From the NCBI GenBank assembly GCA_017540175.1, contig JAFYBN010000028.1:1-40450 (forward strand): a stretch of 40,450 nucleotides of DNA. Direction: 5' to 3'. Below, in pieces: positions 24,267 to 31,440 of the stretch. The notes under the pieces were generated by a model. That model ran no database searches. It was not told the DNA's origin and saw nothing but the letters and a program-made list of their open reading frames with translations. How positions within the stretch are numbered: the stretch's first letter is position 1; each line of letters begins with the position of its first letter. Both the position numbers and the translations under genes were made by a program. Origin of the DNA: Clostridia bacterium (GTDB lineage: Bacteria; Bacillota; Clostridia; Oscillospirales; CAG-272).

Positions 24267-24339
24267 GAACAGACAAAAAGAGCAGCTGCGCTCCGCGGTT
24301 CATGCCGTGGAAAACGCCGCTGTTTTTCTCTGTCCGTTC
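24267..24339. terminator. Long imperfect hairpin between convergent MATE and PFK genes
   Basis: A GAACAGACAAAAAGAGCAGC arm (24267-24286) faces GCTGTTTTTCTCTGTCCGTTC (24319-24339); most positions pair, and CCGCGGTTCATGCCGTGG forms an inner element. T-rich and A-rich arms suggest a two-way terminator. Confidence 0.5.
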
Positions 24340-24342
24340 CGC

Positions 24343-25608
24343 TCAGATCACGAAATGCTCCGGAAGCCCGTCCTTCCAGAACGGCTTCGTCTCTCCCTGG
24401 ATCAGCGGGAGGATCCAGCGGAGGCATTCGTCCGTCACGTTGTTGTTCTCCGGGACGATCCATTCGCGCGGAACCGTGCGCACGGCGTTGGCGATGGTCG
24501 AGACGTCCTTCGTCGTGTACCGGATCCGGTAACCGAATTTGGACTCGGGAGAGTCGACGCGCTCCATCGCGATCATCGAACCGGTCACACCGCTGAGCGC
24601 CGCACCGACCGCGTCCTCTCCGCACAGATCCGATTCCGAAATGTCAGTCGCCGACGCGAGATGGGACGCGCACCGCTGGGGCAGGTTCAGCTCGATGGAG
24701 CGCACCTTGCACCCAAATTTCTCCTTGACGGCATTCTCCAGCGTTTTTGCCGTGCCCTCGAGATATTTGTGCCCGAAGACGTCTACCGCGCCGGACTGCG
24801 TCCCCTCGCCGACATAGTGCCCGTCCGCAAAGCGCGCGCCCTCCGAAACCGCGATCACGACGTTCGGATGCTTCTCGAACGCCCGCTCCACGTCGCCGAA
24901 GAAAGCGTCCATATCGAACGGCACCTCGGGCAGATAGACGTAATCCGGACCGCAGCCGTTCACGAGATTCGGAAGCGCCGCAGACGCCGTCAGCCAGCCC
25001 GCGTCGCGCCCCATGATCTCCACGATCGTGACGGCCTTCACCGTGTAGACGGAGCAGTCCCGCACGATCTCCTGCATTTCGGTCGCGATGTATTTTGCCG
25101 CGGAACCGAAGCCGGGGGTGTGGTCCGTGCCCATCAGGTCGTTGTCGATGGTCTTCGGCACGCCCATCACGCGCATCTCGTAATCGGAGGTTTCGAGATA
25201 TGCGGAGAGCTTTGCCACCGTGTCCATCGAATCGTTTCCGCCGATGTAGAAGAAATAACGGATGTCGTACTTTTTGAAAAGAGAGACGAGGTTTTCGAAG
25301 AAGGCCGGATCATCCGCGGGCTTCGGGAGCTTCCGGCGGCAGGAGCCGAGCGCGGAGGCGGGCGTGAGGCGCAGCTGCTCGAGCTTTTCCTCGTCCGGCA
25401 GTCCGTGTTCGTTTGTGAAAAGGGGATTCAGCTCCACAAGGCGCTCCGCGAGGAAGCCTTCGATGCCGTTTCTCATGCCGTAGACTTTCGTGATCGTGCC
25501 GCTCTGCCGGATGCATTCGCCGATGACCCCGGCGAGCGAGGCGTTGATGGCGGCGGTGGGACCGCCGGACTGGCCGACGACCGCCGCGCCGATGATGGGT
25601 TCTTTCAT
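24343..25608 (-). CDS. pfp: Pyrophosphate-dependent 6-phosphofructokinase
   Basis: Predicted 421-residue glycolytic enzyme. The N-terminal phosphate loop reads VVGQSGGPTAAINASLAG. The two positions that separate phosphate donors can be read: IGGNDSMDT has Asp where ATP enzymes have Gly, and GVPKTIDNDLMGTDHTPGFG has Lys where ATP enzymes have Gly. Both favour pyrophosphate over ATP. Further motifs are IMGRDAGWLTASAAL, AVSEGARFADG and ELNLPQRCASH. The usual annotation would be diphosphate-fructose-6-phosphate 1-phosphotransferase, a reversible enzyme. The start chosen is the ATG at 25608 behind AAAGGA; 17 more codons upstream stay open but match nothing. Confidence 0.9.
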   Translation of the reverse strand: MKEPIIGAAVVGQSGGPTAAINASLAGVIGECIRQSGTITKVYGMRNGIEGFLAERLVELNPLFTNEHGLPDEEKLEQLRLTPASALGSCRRKLPKPADDPAFFENLVSLFKKYDIRYFFYIGGNDSMDTVAKLSAYLETSDYEMRVMGVPKTIDNDLMGTDHTPGFGSAAKYIATEMQEIVRDCSVYTVKAVTIVEIMGRDAGWLTASAALPNLVNGCGPDYVYLPEVPFDMDAFFGDVERAFEKHPNVVIAVSEGARFADGHYVGEGTQSGAVDVFGHKYLEGTAKTLENAVKEKFGCKVRSIELNLPQRCASHLASATDISESDLCGEDAVGAALSGVTGSMIAMERVDSPESKFGYRIRYTTKDVSTIANAVRTVPREWIVPENNNVTDECLRWILPLIQGETKPFWKDGLPEHFVI

Positions 25609-25647
25609 GACGCGTGTCCTTTCTCGTTTTTCGTTTGCTTTGCCTCT

Positions 25648-25676
25648 ATTATAGACCAAAGAACGTGTTCTGTCAA
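25648..25676 (-). promoter_or_regulatory. Consensus sigma-A promoter for pfp
   Basis: On the minus strand: TTGACA (25676-25671), 17-bp spacer, TATAAT (25653-25648). All twelve bases match; 40 bases before the start. Confidence 0.9.
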
Positions 25677-25819
25677 GACGAGAGGCACGGGCAAAAAGAC
25701 GAAACCGCGGCTGAACGGCGGCGGATCGATGGCGAAAACGCGGTATTTCGGGCGAGATCGGACGAACGTTTTTTTTCGCCGCCCCCCACGCTTCGACAGA
25801 TTTTTTACCGCGGCGGGTT

Positions 25820-25825
25820 TATAAT
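25820..25825 (+). promoter_or_regulatory. -10-like TATAAT upstream of the spoIIA operon
   Basis: TATAAT, 42 bases before spoIIAA, with TCGACA 21 bases upstream (too far for sigma-A) and CAGATT at the 17-bp position. I do not see the AGGA...GAAT pattern of a sigma-H promoter, which would be expected for spoIIA in Bacillus. Confidence 0.4.
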
Positions 25826-25867
25826 GGGAGCACAACGGTACGGAAGAAAACGGAGGGAGGGAACACG

Positions 25868-26209
25868 ATGACCACGGCGGAGAAAACGCTCAAAAGCGCG
25901 ATGAAGGGCAGAACGCTCATCATCTGGCTGGACGGGGACATCGACCATCACAGCGCGCGGGAGCTCAGAAGCCGGATCGATACGAAGGTCTTCATCCAGC
26001 GCCCGGACGAGCTGATCCTCGATCTCTCGCGCGTCTGCTTCATGGATTCCTCGGGACTCGGACTGATCCTCGGGCGGTACGCGAAGGCCGCGGAGCTCGG
26101 CATCCGCTTCAAGGTCGCAAATCCTACTCCCGAGATCAGCCGCATCCTCGATCTCGCGGGGACACAGAGGCTCATCAAGATCGAAAACGCGTCTCTCCGC
26201 ACGGTGTAA
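25868..26209 (+). CDS. spoIIAA: Anti-sigma F factor antagonist SpoIIAA
   Basis: Predicted 113-residue STAS-domain protein. When dephosphorylated by SpoIIE it binds SpoIIAB and frees sigma F in the forespore. The phosphorylation site is in CFMDSSGLGLILGRYAKA (residues 58-75), identical in pattern to Bacillus. The order spoIIAA-spoIIAB-sigF confirms the identity over other STAS proteins. A strong GGAGGGAGGG precedes the ATG. The gap to spoIIAB is 11 bases. Confidence 0.95.
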   Translation: MTTAEKTLKSAMKGRTLIIWLDGDIDHHSARELRSRIDTKVFIQRPDELILDLSRVCFMDSSGLGLILGRYAKAAELGIRFKVANPTPEISRILDLAGTQRLIKIENASLRTV

Positions 26210-26220
26210 AGGAGGTCGGT

Positions 26221-26673
26221 ATGGCAAAACCGGAGCCGGTCAATCAAATGAAATGCACGTTTCCGTCCTGTTCCGTGAACGAAGCGCTCGCAAGGTCGGT
26301 CGCGGCGTCGTTCGCGGCGCAGCTCAATCCCACCTGCGAGGAGGTGTCGGACATCAAATGCGCTGTCTCGGAGGCGGTGACGAACGCCATCGTGCACGGG
26401 TACCGGGACAGCATCGGCGAGATCGTCATGGTCTTGAAGCTCGAGAGCGACCGAACCTTCACCGCGGAGATCCGGGACCGGGGCGTCGGTATCCCGAACG
26501 TCGAGGAAGCGATGCGCCCGCTCTTCACGACCGATCCCGAAAACGAGCGCAGCGGCATGGGCTTCACGATCATCGAGAATTTCATGGACTCCCTCCGCGT
26601 CGTCTCGTCTCCCGGGAAGGGAACGCGCGTCATCATGAAAAAGAAGCTCTCGATGCTCCCTCTGAGAAAATGA
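26221..26673 (+). CDS. spoIIAB: Anti-sigma F factor / serine kinase SpoIIAB
   Basis: Predicted 150-residue GHKL ATPase that holds sigma F inactive and phosphorylates SpoIIAA. GHKL boxes: the N box in DIKCAVSEAVTNAIVHGYRD (Glu and Asn for ATP and magnesium), the G1 box in IRDRGVGIPNVEEAM, and the lid and G2 box in PENERSGMGFTIIENFMD. Length is as in Bacillus. Its stop codon is directly followed by an inverted repeat that extends to the sigF start codon. Confidence 0.95.
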   Translation: MAKPEPVNQMKCTFPSCSVNEALARSVAASFAAQLNPTCEEVSDIKCAVSEAVTNAIVHGYRDSIGEIVMVLKLESDRTFTAEIRDRGVGIPNVEEAMRPLFTTDPENERSGMGFTIIENFMDSLRVVSSPGKGTRVIMKKKLSMLPLRK

Positions 26674-26716
26674 CTGTTTCCCTACATAGCAAGAACCCCT
26701 GAAGGAGAGGAAACAG
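26674..26716 (+). promoter_or_regulatory. Hairpin enclosing the sigF ribosome binding site
   Basis: CTGTTTCC (26674-26681), starting at the base after the spoIIAB stop codon, is a perfect inverted repeat of GGAAACAG (26709-26716), which ends one base before the sigF ATG. The loop holds the ribosome binding site AAGGAG (26702-26707). A ribosome finishing spoIIAB would open the stem, so the hairpin could couple sigF translation to that of its inhibitor. Confidence 0.5.
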
Positions 26717-26717
26717 C

Positions 26718-27446
26718 ATGGCACAGAATGAAAAAGCGGCGGAGGAGATCCGCCGCGCGCTGCTCGCGTACGCCGCGGGCGAGAGGGAACAGGAGGCAAG
26801 GCTTGTCGAGCTCAATATGGGGCTCGTGTCGAGCGTCGCCGTCCGTTTTCGGGGGCGCGGCGCGGATTTCGAGGACCTCATGCAGATCGGCTCGATCGGG
26901 CTTCTCAAGGCGATCCGCTCGTTCGAGCCGGAGCGCGGATTCGCGTTTTCCACCTACGCTGTCCCGCTCATCATCGGGGAGATCCGGCGGTATCTGCGCG
27001 ACGACGGGGCGATCAAGGTCAGCAGAACGGCCAAAAGAATGGGCGCTGCTCTCATGCGGGAGCGGGAAAAATACCTCGCCGAATACGGGGAGGAACCGCG
27101 CCTTGAGGTGATCGCGGAGAAGGTCGGCGTCTCTCCCGAAGAGGCAGCAGCGGCGCTGGACGCGTCCGCGCCCGTGCGTTCGCTCGACGAGAACATCGGC
27201 GAGGACGGCTTCGCGCTGGAGGACGTGATCCCGTCGGAGGATGACGACATCGGGAAAATGCTCGAGCGCGTATCGCTTGCCGAGGTCATCGGGACCCTGC
27301 CCCCGCTCTGGCGTCAGATCATCGGGCTGAGGTATTTCCGCGAATACTCCCAGCAGCAGACCGCCGAGGCGCTCGGACTGACGCAGGTGAAGATCTCGAG
27401 GGAGGAAAAAAAGATCTTCGCCGAACTCAGAGATCGGCTGGCATAA
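26718..27446 (+). CDS. sigF: RNA polymerase sigma factor SigF (sporulation)
   Basis: Predicted 242-residue sigma-70 family factor of the SigB/F/G type, directing early forespore genes. Region 2: LVELNMGLVSSVAVRFRGRG, DFEDLMQIGSIGLLKAI (core-binding 2.1-2.2), and RGFAFSTYAVPLIIGEIRR (2.3-2.4, melting and -10 recognition). Region 3: AKRMGAALMREREKYLAEYG. Region 4: RYFREYSQQQTAEALGLTQV with the helix-turn-helix. The operon position behind spoIIAB separates it from SigG. The ribosome binding site is AAGGAG, inside a predicted hairpin. A terminator follows. Confidence 0.95.
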   Translation: MAQNEKAAEEIRRALLAYAAGEREQEARLVELNMGLVSSVAVRFRGRGADFEDLMQIGSIGLLKAIRSFEPERGFAFSTYAVPLIIGEIRRYLRDDGAIKVSRTAKRMGAALMREREKYLAEYGEEPRLEVIAEKVGVSPEEAAAALDASAPVRSLDENIGEDGFALEDVIPSEDDDIGKMLERVSLAEVIGTLPPLWRQIIGLRYFREYSQQQTAEALGLTQVKISREEKKIFAELRDRLA

Positions 27447-27450
27447 AGAA

Positions 27451-27495
27451 AAACCGGCTCCCCGTTCTTCATCACCGAAGACGGAGGGCCGGTTT
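27451..27495. terminator. Terminator between sigF and the convergent lipoprotein gene
   Basis: AAACCGGC (27451-27458) pairs with GCCGGTTT (27488-27495), with an inner GTTCTTC/GAAGAC stem. A-rich on one side and T on the other, so it may work both ways. Confidence 0.8.
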
Positions 27496-27508
27496 CGCAT
27501 ATTTCGGT

Positions 27509-27961
27509 TCAGTCCTTAAAGAGACCCGCGAGATAGAAGAGATCCACCCCGCCGACGATGGCGTCGTAGCGTTTGCCGCCCACGAAGAAGCGGGTGGATT
27601 TGTCCTCCCGGATCCCGGGCGTCGTGACGACGTCCAGCGTCACGGATTCGTTCGCGGTGTTGAAGGTGATCGAATACGGCCGGTCGTACTCTCCCTTCGC
27701 GCTCTCCTTGACGCATTTGATCCCCTCCACCTGCTGATGAAAGGTGTTCATGTCGGTGGGGGCGGAGAACGTGACGGTTTTTCCGGTCGCGTTGTCCGTC
27801 ACGACGATGCTTTCCGTGACGGTGTAACCCGTCGCCTTTTCGACAAGCGGCGGGAGCAGGGATTCGAGCAGGACCACGCCCGGCGCTTCGCAGGAGACGA
27901 GCAGGGGGAAGAGAAGCAGGGCGGCAAGCGCGAGGCAAAGCGTCATACGGGTTTTCTTCAT
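27509..27961 (-). CDS. Small exported lipoprotein of unknown function
   Basis: Predicted 150-residue lipoprotein: MKKTRMTLCLALAALLLFPL signal ending LLVSC (lipid Cys near residue 23). The mature part has about 125 residues with alternating polar strands (VTESIVVTDNATGKTVTFSA, YDRPYSITFNTANESVTLDV, STRFFVGGKRYDAIVGGVDL), suggesting a small beta-sandwich or barrel. I do not recognise a family. The ATG at 27961 has GAGGAG four bases upstream and a promoter 85 bases away. It is convergent with sigF and divergent from polA, so the neighbours do not suggest a role. Confidence 0.82.
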   Translation of the reverse strand: MKKTRMTLCLALAALLLFPLLVSCEAPGVVLLESLLPPLVEKATGYTVTESIVVTDNATGKTVTFSAPTDMNTFHQQVEGIKCVKESAKGEYDRPYSITFNTANESVTLDVVTTPGIREDKSTRFFVGGKRYDAIVGGVDLFYLAGLFKD

Positions 27962-28045
27962 AAGCTCCTCGTTTCTTCGTGCGTTCGCGTGGGCCGTGAG
28001 GCGGGAAACGCGCCGCAGTTCTACAATTCGATATCTGTTGTATGT

Positions 28046-28074
28046 ATTATACCGCAAAACCGGACGGAATGCAA
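28046..28074 (-). promoter_or_regulatory. Sigma-A promoter for the small lipoprotein gene
   Basis: On the minus strand: TTGCAT (28074-28069), 17-bp spacer, TATAAT (28051-28046). Confidence 0.8.
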
Positions 28075-28103
28075 GCCGGTTTTGATTTTTTTTGCGATTT
28101 TAT

Positions 28104-28132
28104 TTGCACTCCCGTCCGCCGTGTGGTATAAT
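28104..28132 (+). promoter_or_regulatory. Sigma-A promoter for polA
   Basis: TTGCAC (28104-28109), 17-bp spacer, TATAAT (28127-28132); 34 bases before the polA ATG and back to back with the lipoprotein promoter. Confidence 0.8.
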
Positions 28133-28166
28133 ACAGGAAAAGAATTCGAAAAAAACGGTGATCCTC

Positions 28167-30704
28167 ATGAAAAAAATGCTCGTCGTCGACGGAAACAGCA
28201 TCGTCAACCGCGCGTTCTTCGGCATCCGGCCCCTGTCCACGAAGGCGGGACTTCCCACGAACGCCGTCTTCGGCTTTCTCATGATTCTGAAAAAGCACCT
28301 CGACGCGCTCGCGCCGGACTTTAAGGTCTGCGCGTTCGACGTGCACGAGCCCACCTTCCGCCATAAAGCGTATGCGGACTACAAGGGCAACCGCAAGGGC
28401 ATGCCGGACGAGCTGAAGGCGCAGATGCCCTATGCGAAACGCGCTGCCGCCGCCCTCGGCTTTCTCGTCGTCGAATGCCCCGGCTGGGAAGCGGACGACG
28501 TGATCGGCACGGTCGCCGCCCTCGGGGATGAGAGGGGAGATATCGAAACCACCGTTCTCACCGGGGACCGCGACTCCCTCCAGCTCATCACGGCGACCAC
28601 AAGCGTGATGCTCGCGAAAACGAAGGAAGACCTCAGCATGACCCCCGAGACCTTCTTCGAGGCGTACGGGGTCACCCCCGCGCAGTTCGTCGACGTCAAG
28701 GCGCTCATGGGGGACTCCTCTGACAATATCCCGGGCGTCGCGGGCATCGGGGAGAAGACCGCTTTGAAGCTCATTCAGACAGCGGGCTCGCTCGACGCGC
28801 TGTACGCCCCCGGCGGAGAAGGCATGACCGGGCTCAGCGCGGGCACCGTCAAAAAGCTCGAAGAGGGCAGGGAATCCGCGTACCTCTCCCGCTCGCTTTC
28901 CGAAATCAAAAGAGACGCCCCCGTCGGCGACCGGCTGTACGAGGAGCGCCCGATCGACGGGGAGGCTTTCCGGACGCTGTGCGCGGAGCTTGAGTTCCGC
29001 GACATGCCGAAACGCTTCGGCATAGACGAGCAAGTGAGCGTGAGCGCGCCCGCCGCACAGCCCCCGTCCGAGACGCGCGTCACGGAAGCGGAGAGCTTCG
29101 ACGCCCTCTCTTTTGACGCAGAACATCCCGCTTTTCTCTCGTACGACGGCACGGACGCCGCGCTCTCGGTCTCGGAGGGGGAAACCGTCCTCTTCAAAAA
29201 CGCGGATCGGGACGCGCTCTCGGCGTTCCTTCGCCGCGTCCCCGTCGTCTGCCACGATTTCAAGACCCTTTTGAGAACCCTGCATATTCCCGGCGAAGGG
29301 ATCGACTGCCGGTATGACACCATGCTCGCCGCATATCTCTTGAACCCCGGCAAGAGCAAATATCTTCTCCGCGACGCCGCCTCGGAATACGGCATGACCG
29401 CACCGGCTATGGAAGGCACGGCGGGGGACGCTTCTCTCGTCCGCGGGCTCCACGCCGCGACGAAGGACAAGCTTGCCGAGGCCGGTATGGAAAAGCTGCT
29501 CGGCGATATCGAGATCCCGCTCTCGTCCGTGCTCGCCTCGATGGAGGAGACGGGCTTCCGCATCAATCCGGAGGGCATCCGCGTCTACGCCGAAGAGCTG
29601 AAACGCGCGGAGGACGCCTTGCAGAAGACGATCTGGACGGAAGCGGGTCACGAATTCAACATCAATTCCCCGAAGCAGCTCGGGGAGGTGCTGTTCGAGG
29701 AGCTCGGCCTGCCTGCCGGGAAGAAGACCAAAACCGGGTACAGCACCGACGCGGACACGCTCGAGGAGCTTCTGCCCTATCACACGATCGTCGGGGACAT
29801 TCTGAACTACCGCCAGATCGCGAAGCTCCGCGGGACCTATGGGGAGCCGCTGATCGCGCAGGCGGACGAAAAAGGGCGCATCCACACGCGCCTCAACCAG
29901 ACCGGAACGGCGACCGGACGGCTCGCGTCGAGCGATCCGAACCTGCAGAACATCCCCGTCCGGATGGAGCTGGGCAGGGAACTCAGAAAGTATTTCATCG
30001 CCGAGGACGGATACCTGCTCGTCGATGCGGACTATTCCCAGATCGAGCTGCGCCTTCTCTCGGTGCTTGCGGACGACGAGAACATGAAGCGCGCGTTCCT
30101 CGAGGGCGAGGACATCCACACCGCCGTCGCCGCCGAGGTGTTCGGTCTGGAAAAGGACGAGGTGACGCCGGAGCTGAGACGGCGCGCCAAGGCGGTCAAT
30201 TTCGGCATCGTCTACGGCATCGGGGATTTCTCCCTCTCAAAGGATCTCGGCATCACAAGGCGTCAGGCGAAGGAATATATCGAAAACTATCTCGCGACCT
30301 ATCCGGGCGTCGACGCCTATCTGAAGCGCACGGTCGCAGAGGCGAAGGAAAACGGCTGGACGACCACCATGTTCGGGCGGAGGCGCAACATCCCGGAGCT
30401 CAAGGCGCAGAACCGCAATCTCCGCTCGTTCGGAGAGCGCGTCGCCATGAACAGCCCGATCCAGGGCACGGCGGCGGACGTCATCAAGATCGCCATGATC
30501 CGCGTGGACCGGGCGCTCAGGGAAGCGGGACTTGACGCGCGGCTCATCATGCAGGTGCACGACGAGCTGATCGTCGAGGCAAGGGAAGACTGCGCGGACG
30601 AAGCCGCCGAGCTGCTCGTGCGCGAGATGGAAAACGCCGTGAAGCTCTCCGTCCCCCTCACCGCGGACTGCGGCATGGGCAAGAGCTGGTACGAGGCGAA
30701 ATAA
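28167..30704 (+). CDS. polA: DNA polymerase I, proofreading domain apparently inactive
   Basis: Predicted 845-residue repair and lagging-strand polymerase. Residues 1 to about 285: 5' nuclease with LVVDGNSIVNRAFFG, GWEADDVIGT, VLTGDRDSLQL and LMGDSSDNIPGVAGIGEKTA. Residues about 305-455 align with the 3'-5' exonuclease fold, but the catalytic acids are missing: the first motif reads AFLSYDG without the D-x-E pair, and the second reads HDFKTLL. CRYDTMLAAYLLNP is kept only structurally. Residues about 455-845: polymerase with RLASSDPNLQNIPVR, motif A VDADYSQIELRLLS (Asp 620), motif B RRRAKAVNFGIVYG, and motif C QVHDELIVEA. Loss of proofreading is known in Bacillus-type Pol I. The start behind GGTGATC at 28167 fits the family; upstream codons do not. 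Confidence 0.95.
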   Translation: MKKMLVVDGNSIVNRAFFGIRPLSTKAGLPTNAVFGFLMILKKHLDALAPDFKVCAFDVHEPTFRHKAYADYKGNRKGMPDELKAQMPYAKRAAAALGFLVVECPGWEADDVIGTVAALGDERGDIETTVLTGDRDSLQLITATTSVMLAKTKEDLSMTPETFFEAYGVTPAQFVDVKALMGDSSDNIPGVAGIGEKTALKLIQTAGSLDALYAPGGEGMTGLSAGTVKKLEEGRESAYLSRSLSEIKRDAPVGDRLYEERPIDGEAFRTLCAELEFRDMPKRFGIDEQVSVSAPAAQPPSETRVTEAESFDALSFDAEHPAFLSYDGTDAALSVSEGETVLFKNADRDALSAFLRRVPVVCHDFKTLLRTLHIPGEGIDCRYDTMLAAYLLNPGKSKYLLRDAASEYGMTAPAMEGTAGDASLVRGLHAATKDKLAEAGMEKLLGDIEIPLSSVLASMEETGFRINPEGIRVYAEELKRAEDALQKTIWTEAGHEFNINSPKQLGEVLFEELGLPAGKKTKTGYSTDADTLEELLPYHTIVGDILNYRQIAKLRGTYGEPLIAQADEKGRIHTRLNQTGTATGRLASSDPNLQNIPVRMELGRELRKYFIAEDGYLLVDADYSQIELRLLSVLADDENMKRAFLEGEDIHTAVAAEVFGLEKDEVTPELRRRAKAVNFGIVYGIGDFSLSKDLGITRRQAKEYIENYLATYPGVDAYLKRTVAEAKENGWTTTMFGRRRNIPELKAQNRNLRSFGERVAMNSPIQGTAADVIKIAMIRVDRALREAGLDARLIMQVHDELIVEAREDCADEAAELLVREMENAVKLSVPLTADCGMGKSWYEAK

Positions 30705-30710
30705 AAAAGC

Positions 30711-30743
30711 GCGAGGACCGTCGGTCATGCCGACGGTCCTCGC
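30711..30743. terminator. Bidirectional terminator between polA and the PHP gene
   Basis: GCGAGGACCGTCGG (30711-30724) pairs perfectly with CCGACGGTCCTCGC (30730-30743) around a five-base loop, with A6 on the left that becomes a U-tract on the minus strand. It therefore suits the minus-strand cluster best. Confidence 0.85.
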
Positions 30744-30748
30744 TTGCG

Positions 30749-31438
30749 TTAATCCTTCACATTCAAAAACACCCTGAAATCTCCCTGCCTCAGCACCCCG
30801 ATCAAATCGCCGATCGACGTCAGTCTCCGTTTGACCTCGATCCCGCCGAGGCGGCGCGCGCCGCTCGAGTGGCAGTCCGAGCCCGCGGTGGTGAGAAGGC
30901 CGTAGCTCGCAGCGTATGCAGCCGCTCTCTCGTTTACGACCGGGGGCTTTGTCGCGTTGATGACTTCCACGGCGTCCACATGATGGGGCAGCAGCCGGAT
31001 ATAGGGGATGTAGCCTGCCTCGTGGAAGGGATGCGCGTGGCTGACAAACCCGCCCGATTCCCGCACGAGATTGAGATAGGCGCGCACGTCCATCGTCCTC
31101 ACCTCCGGGTGAAGAAGGAGCCAGTCGTTGTCCAGCCCGTAGGTGAGAAAATCCGTTCCGGAGTAGGAGTATTCCCAGCCGTAGAACACGTCGAGCCCGA
31201 TCTCATCCCCGCGCGCCTTGACGTTCTCGAAGCCCTTTTTGAACGCTGCGCACCAGTCCTCCCACGGCTGATCCCGGGGCACGCGCGTGTTTCCCGCATA
31301 GAAATGATCGGTCACGACCAGCCCCGCGTAGCCCTCGCTCTTGTAAAAGTCTGCGAGCTCCGCGCCCGGCGTTCTCGCGCAGGCGCTGCCCTCGTAGGTG
31401 TGCACATGCAGATCGTAGCGGTAGATCCCGTCTTCCAT
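30749..31438 (-). CDS. PHP-domain metallophosphoesterase-like protein
   Basis: Predicted 229-residue cytoplasmic protein with a complete PHP metal site: YDLHVHTYEGS (His-x-His), GLVVTDHFY, YGWEYSYS (Glu), GGFVSHAHPFHEAGY, and TAGSDCHSSG (Asp-x-His). PHP proteins are metal-dependent phosphoesterases such as histidinol phosphatase or nucleotide phosphatases. This member resembles the short stand-alone type whose substrate is not known. It is the last gene of the minus-strand cluster. Its ATG lies two bases past the stop codon of the GH5 gene, and its ribosome binding site AAGGAGGTAAGC contains that stop, so translation should depend on ribosomes finishing the GH5 frame. The GH5 nonsense codon may therefore also affect this gene. 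Confidence 0.88.
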   Translation of the reverse strand: MEDGIYRYDLHVHTYEGSACARTPGAELADFYKSEGYAGLVVTDHFYAGNTRVPRDQPWEDWCAAFKKGFENVKARGDEIGLDVFYGWEYSYSGTDFLTYGLDNDWLLLHPEVRTMDVRAYLNLVRESGGFVSHAHPFHEAGYIPYIRLLPHHVDAVEVINATKPPVVNERAAAYAASYGLLTTAGSDCHSSGARRLGGIEVKRRLTSIGDLIGVLRQGDFRVFLNVKD

Positions 31439-31440
31439 GC

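Noticed and set aside
22873-25824. A 983-codon open plus-strand frame across the MATE and PFK genes
   Set aside because: It runs out of frame through MATE and antisense through PFK; composition is Arg-rich low complexity, as expected for shadow frames in GC-rich DNA. The two known families explain the region fully.
28047-30119. A 690-codon minus-strand frame inside polA
   Set aside because: It is the complement of well-supported polA codons, has no ribosome binding site and resembles no family.
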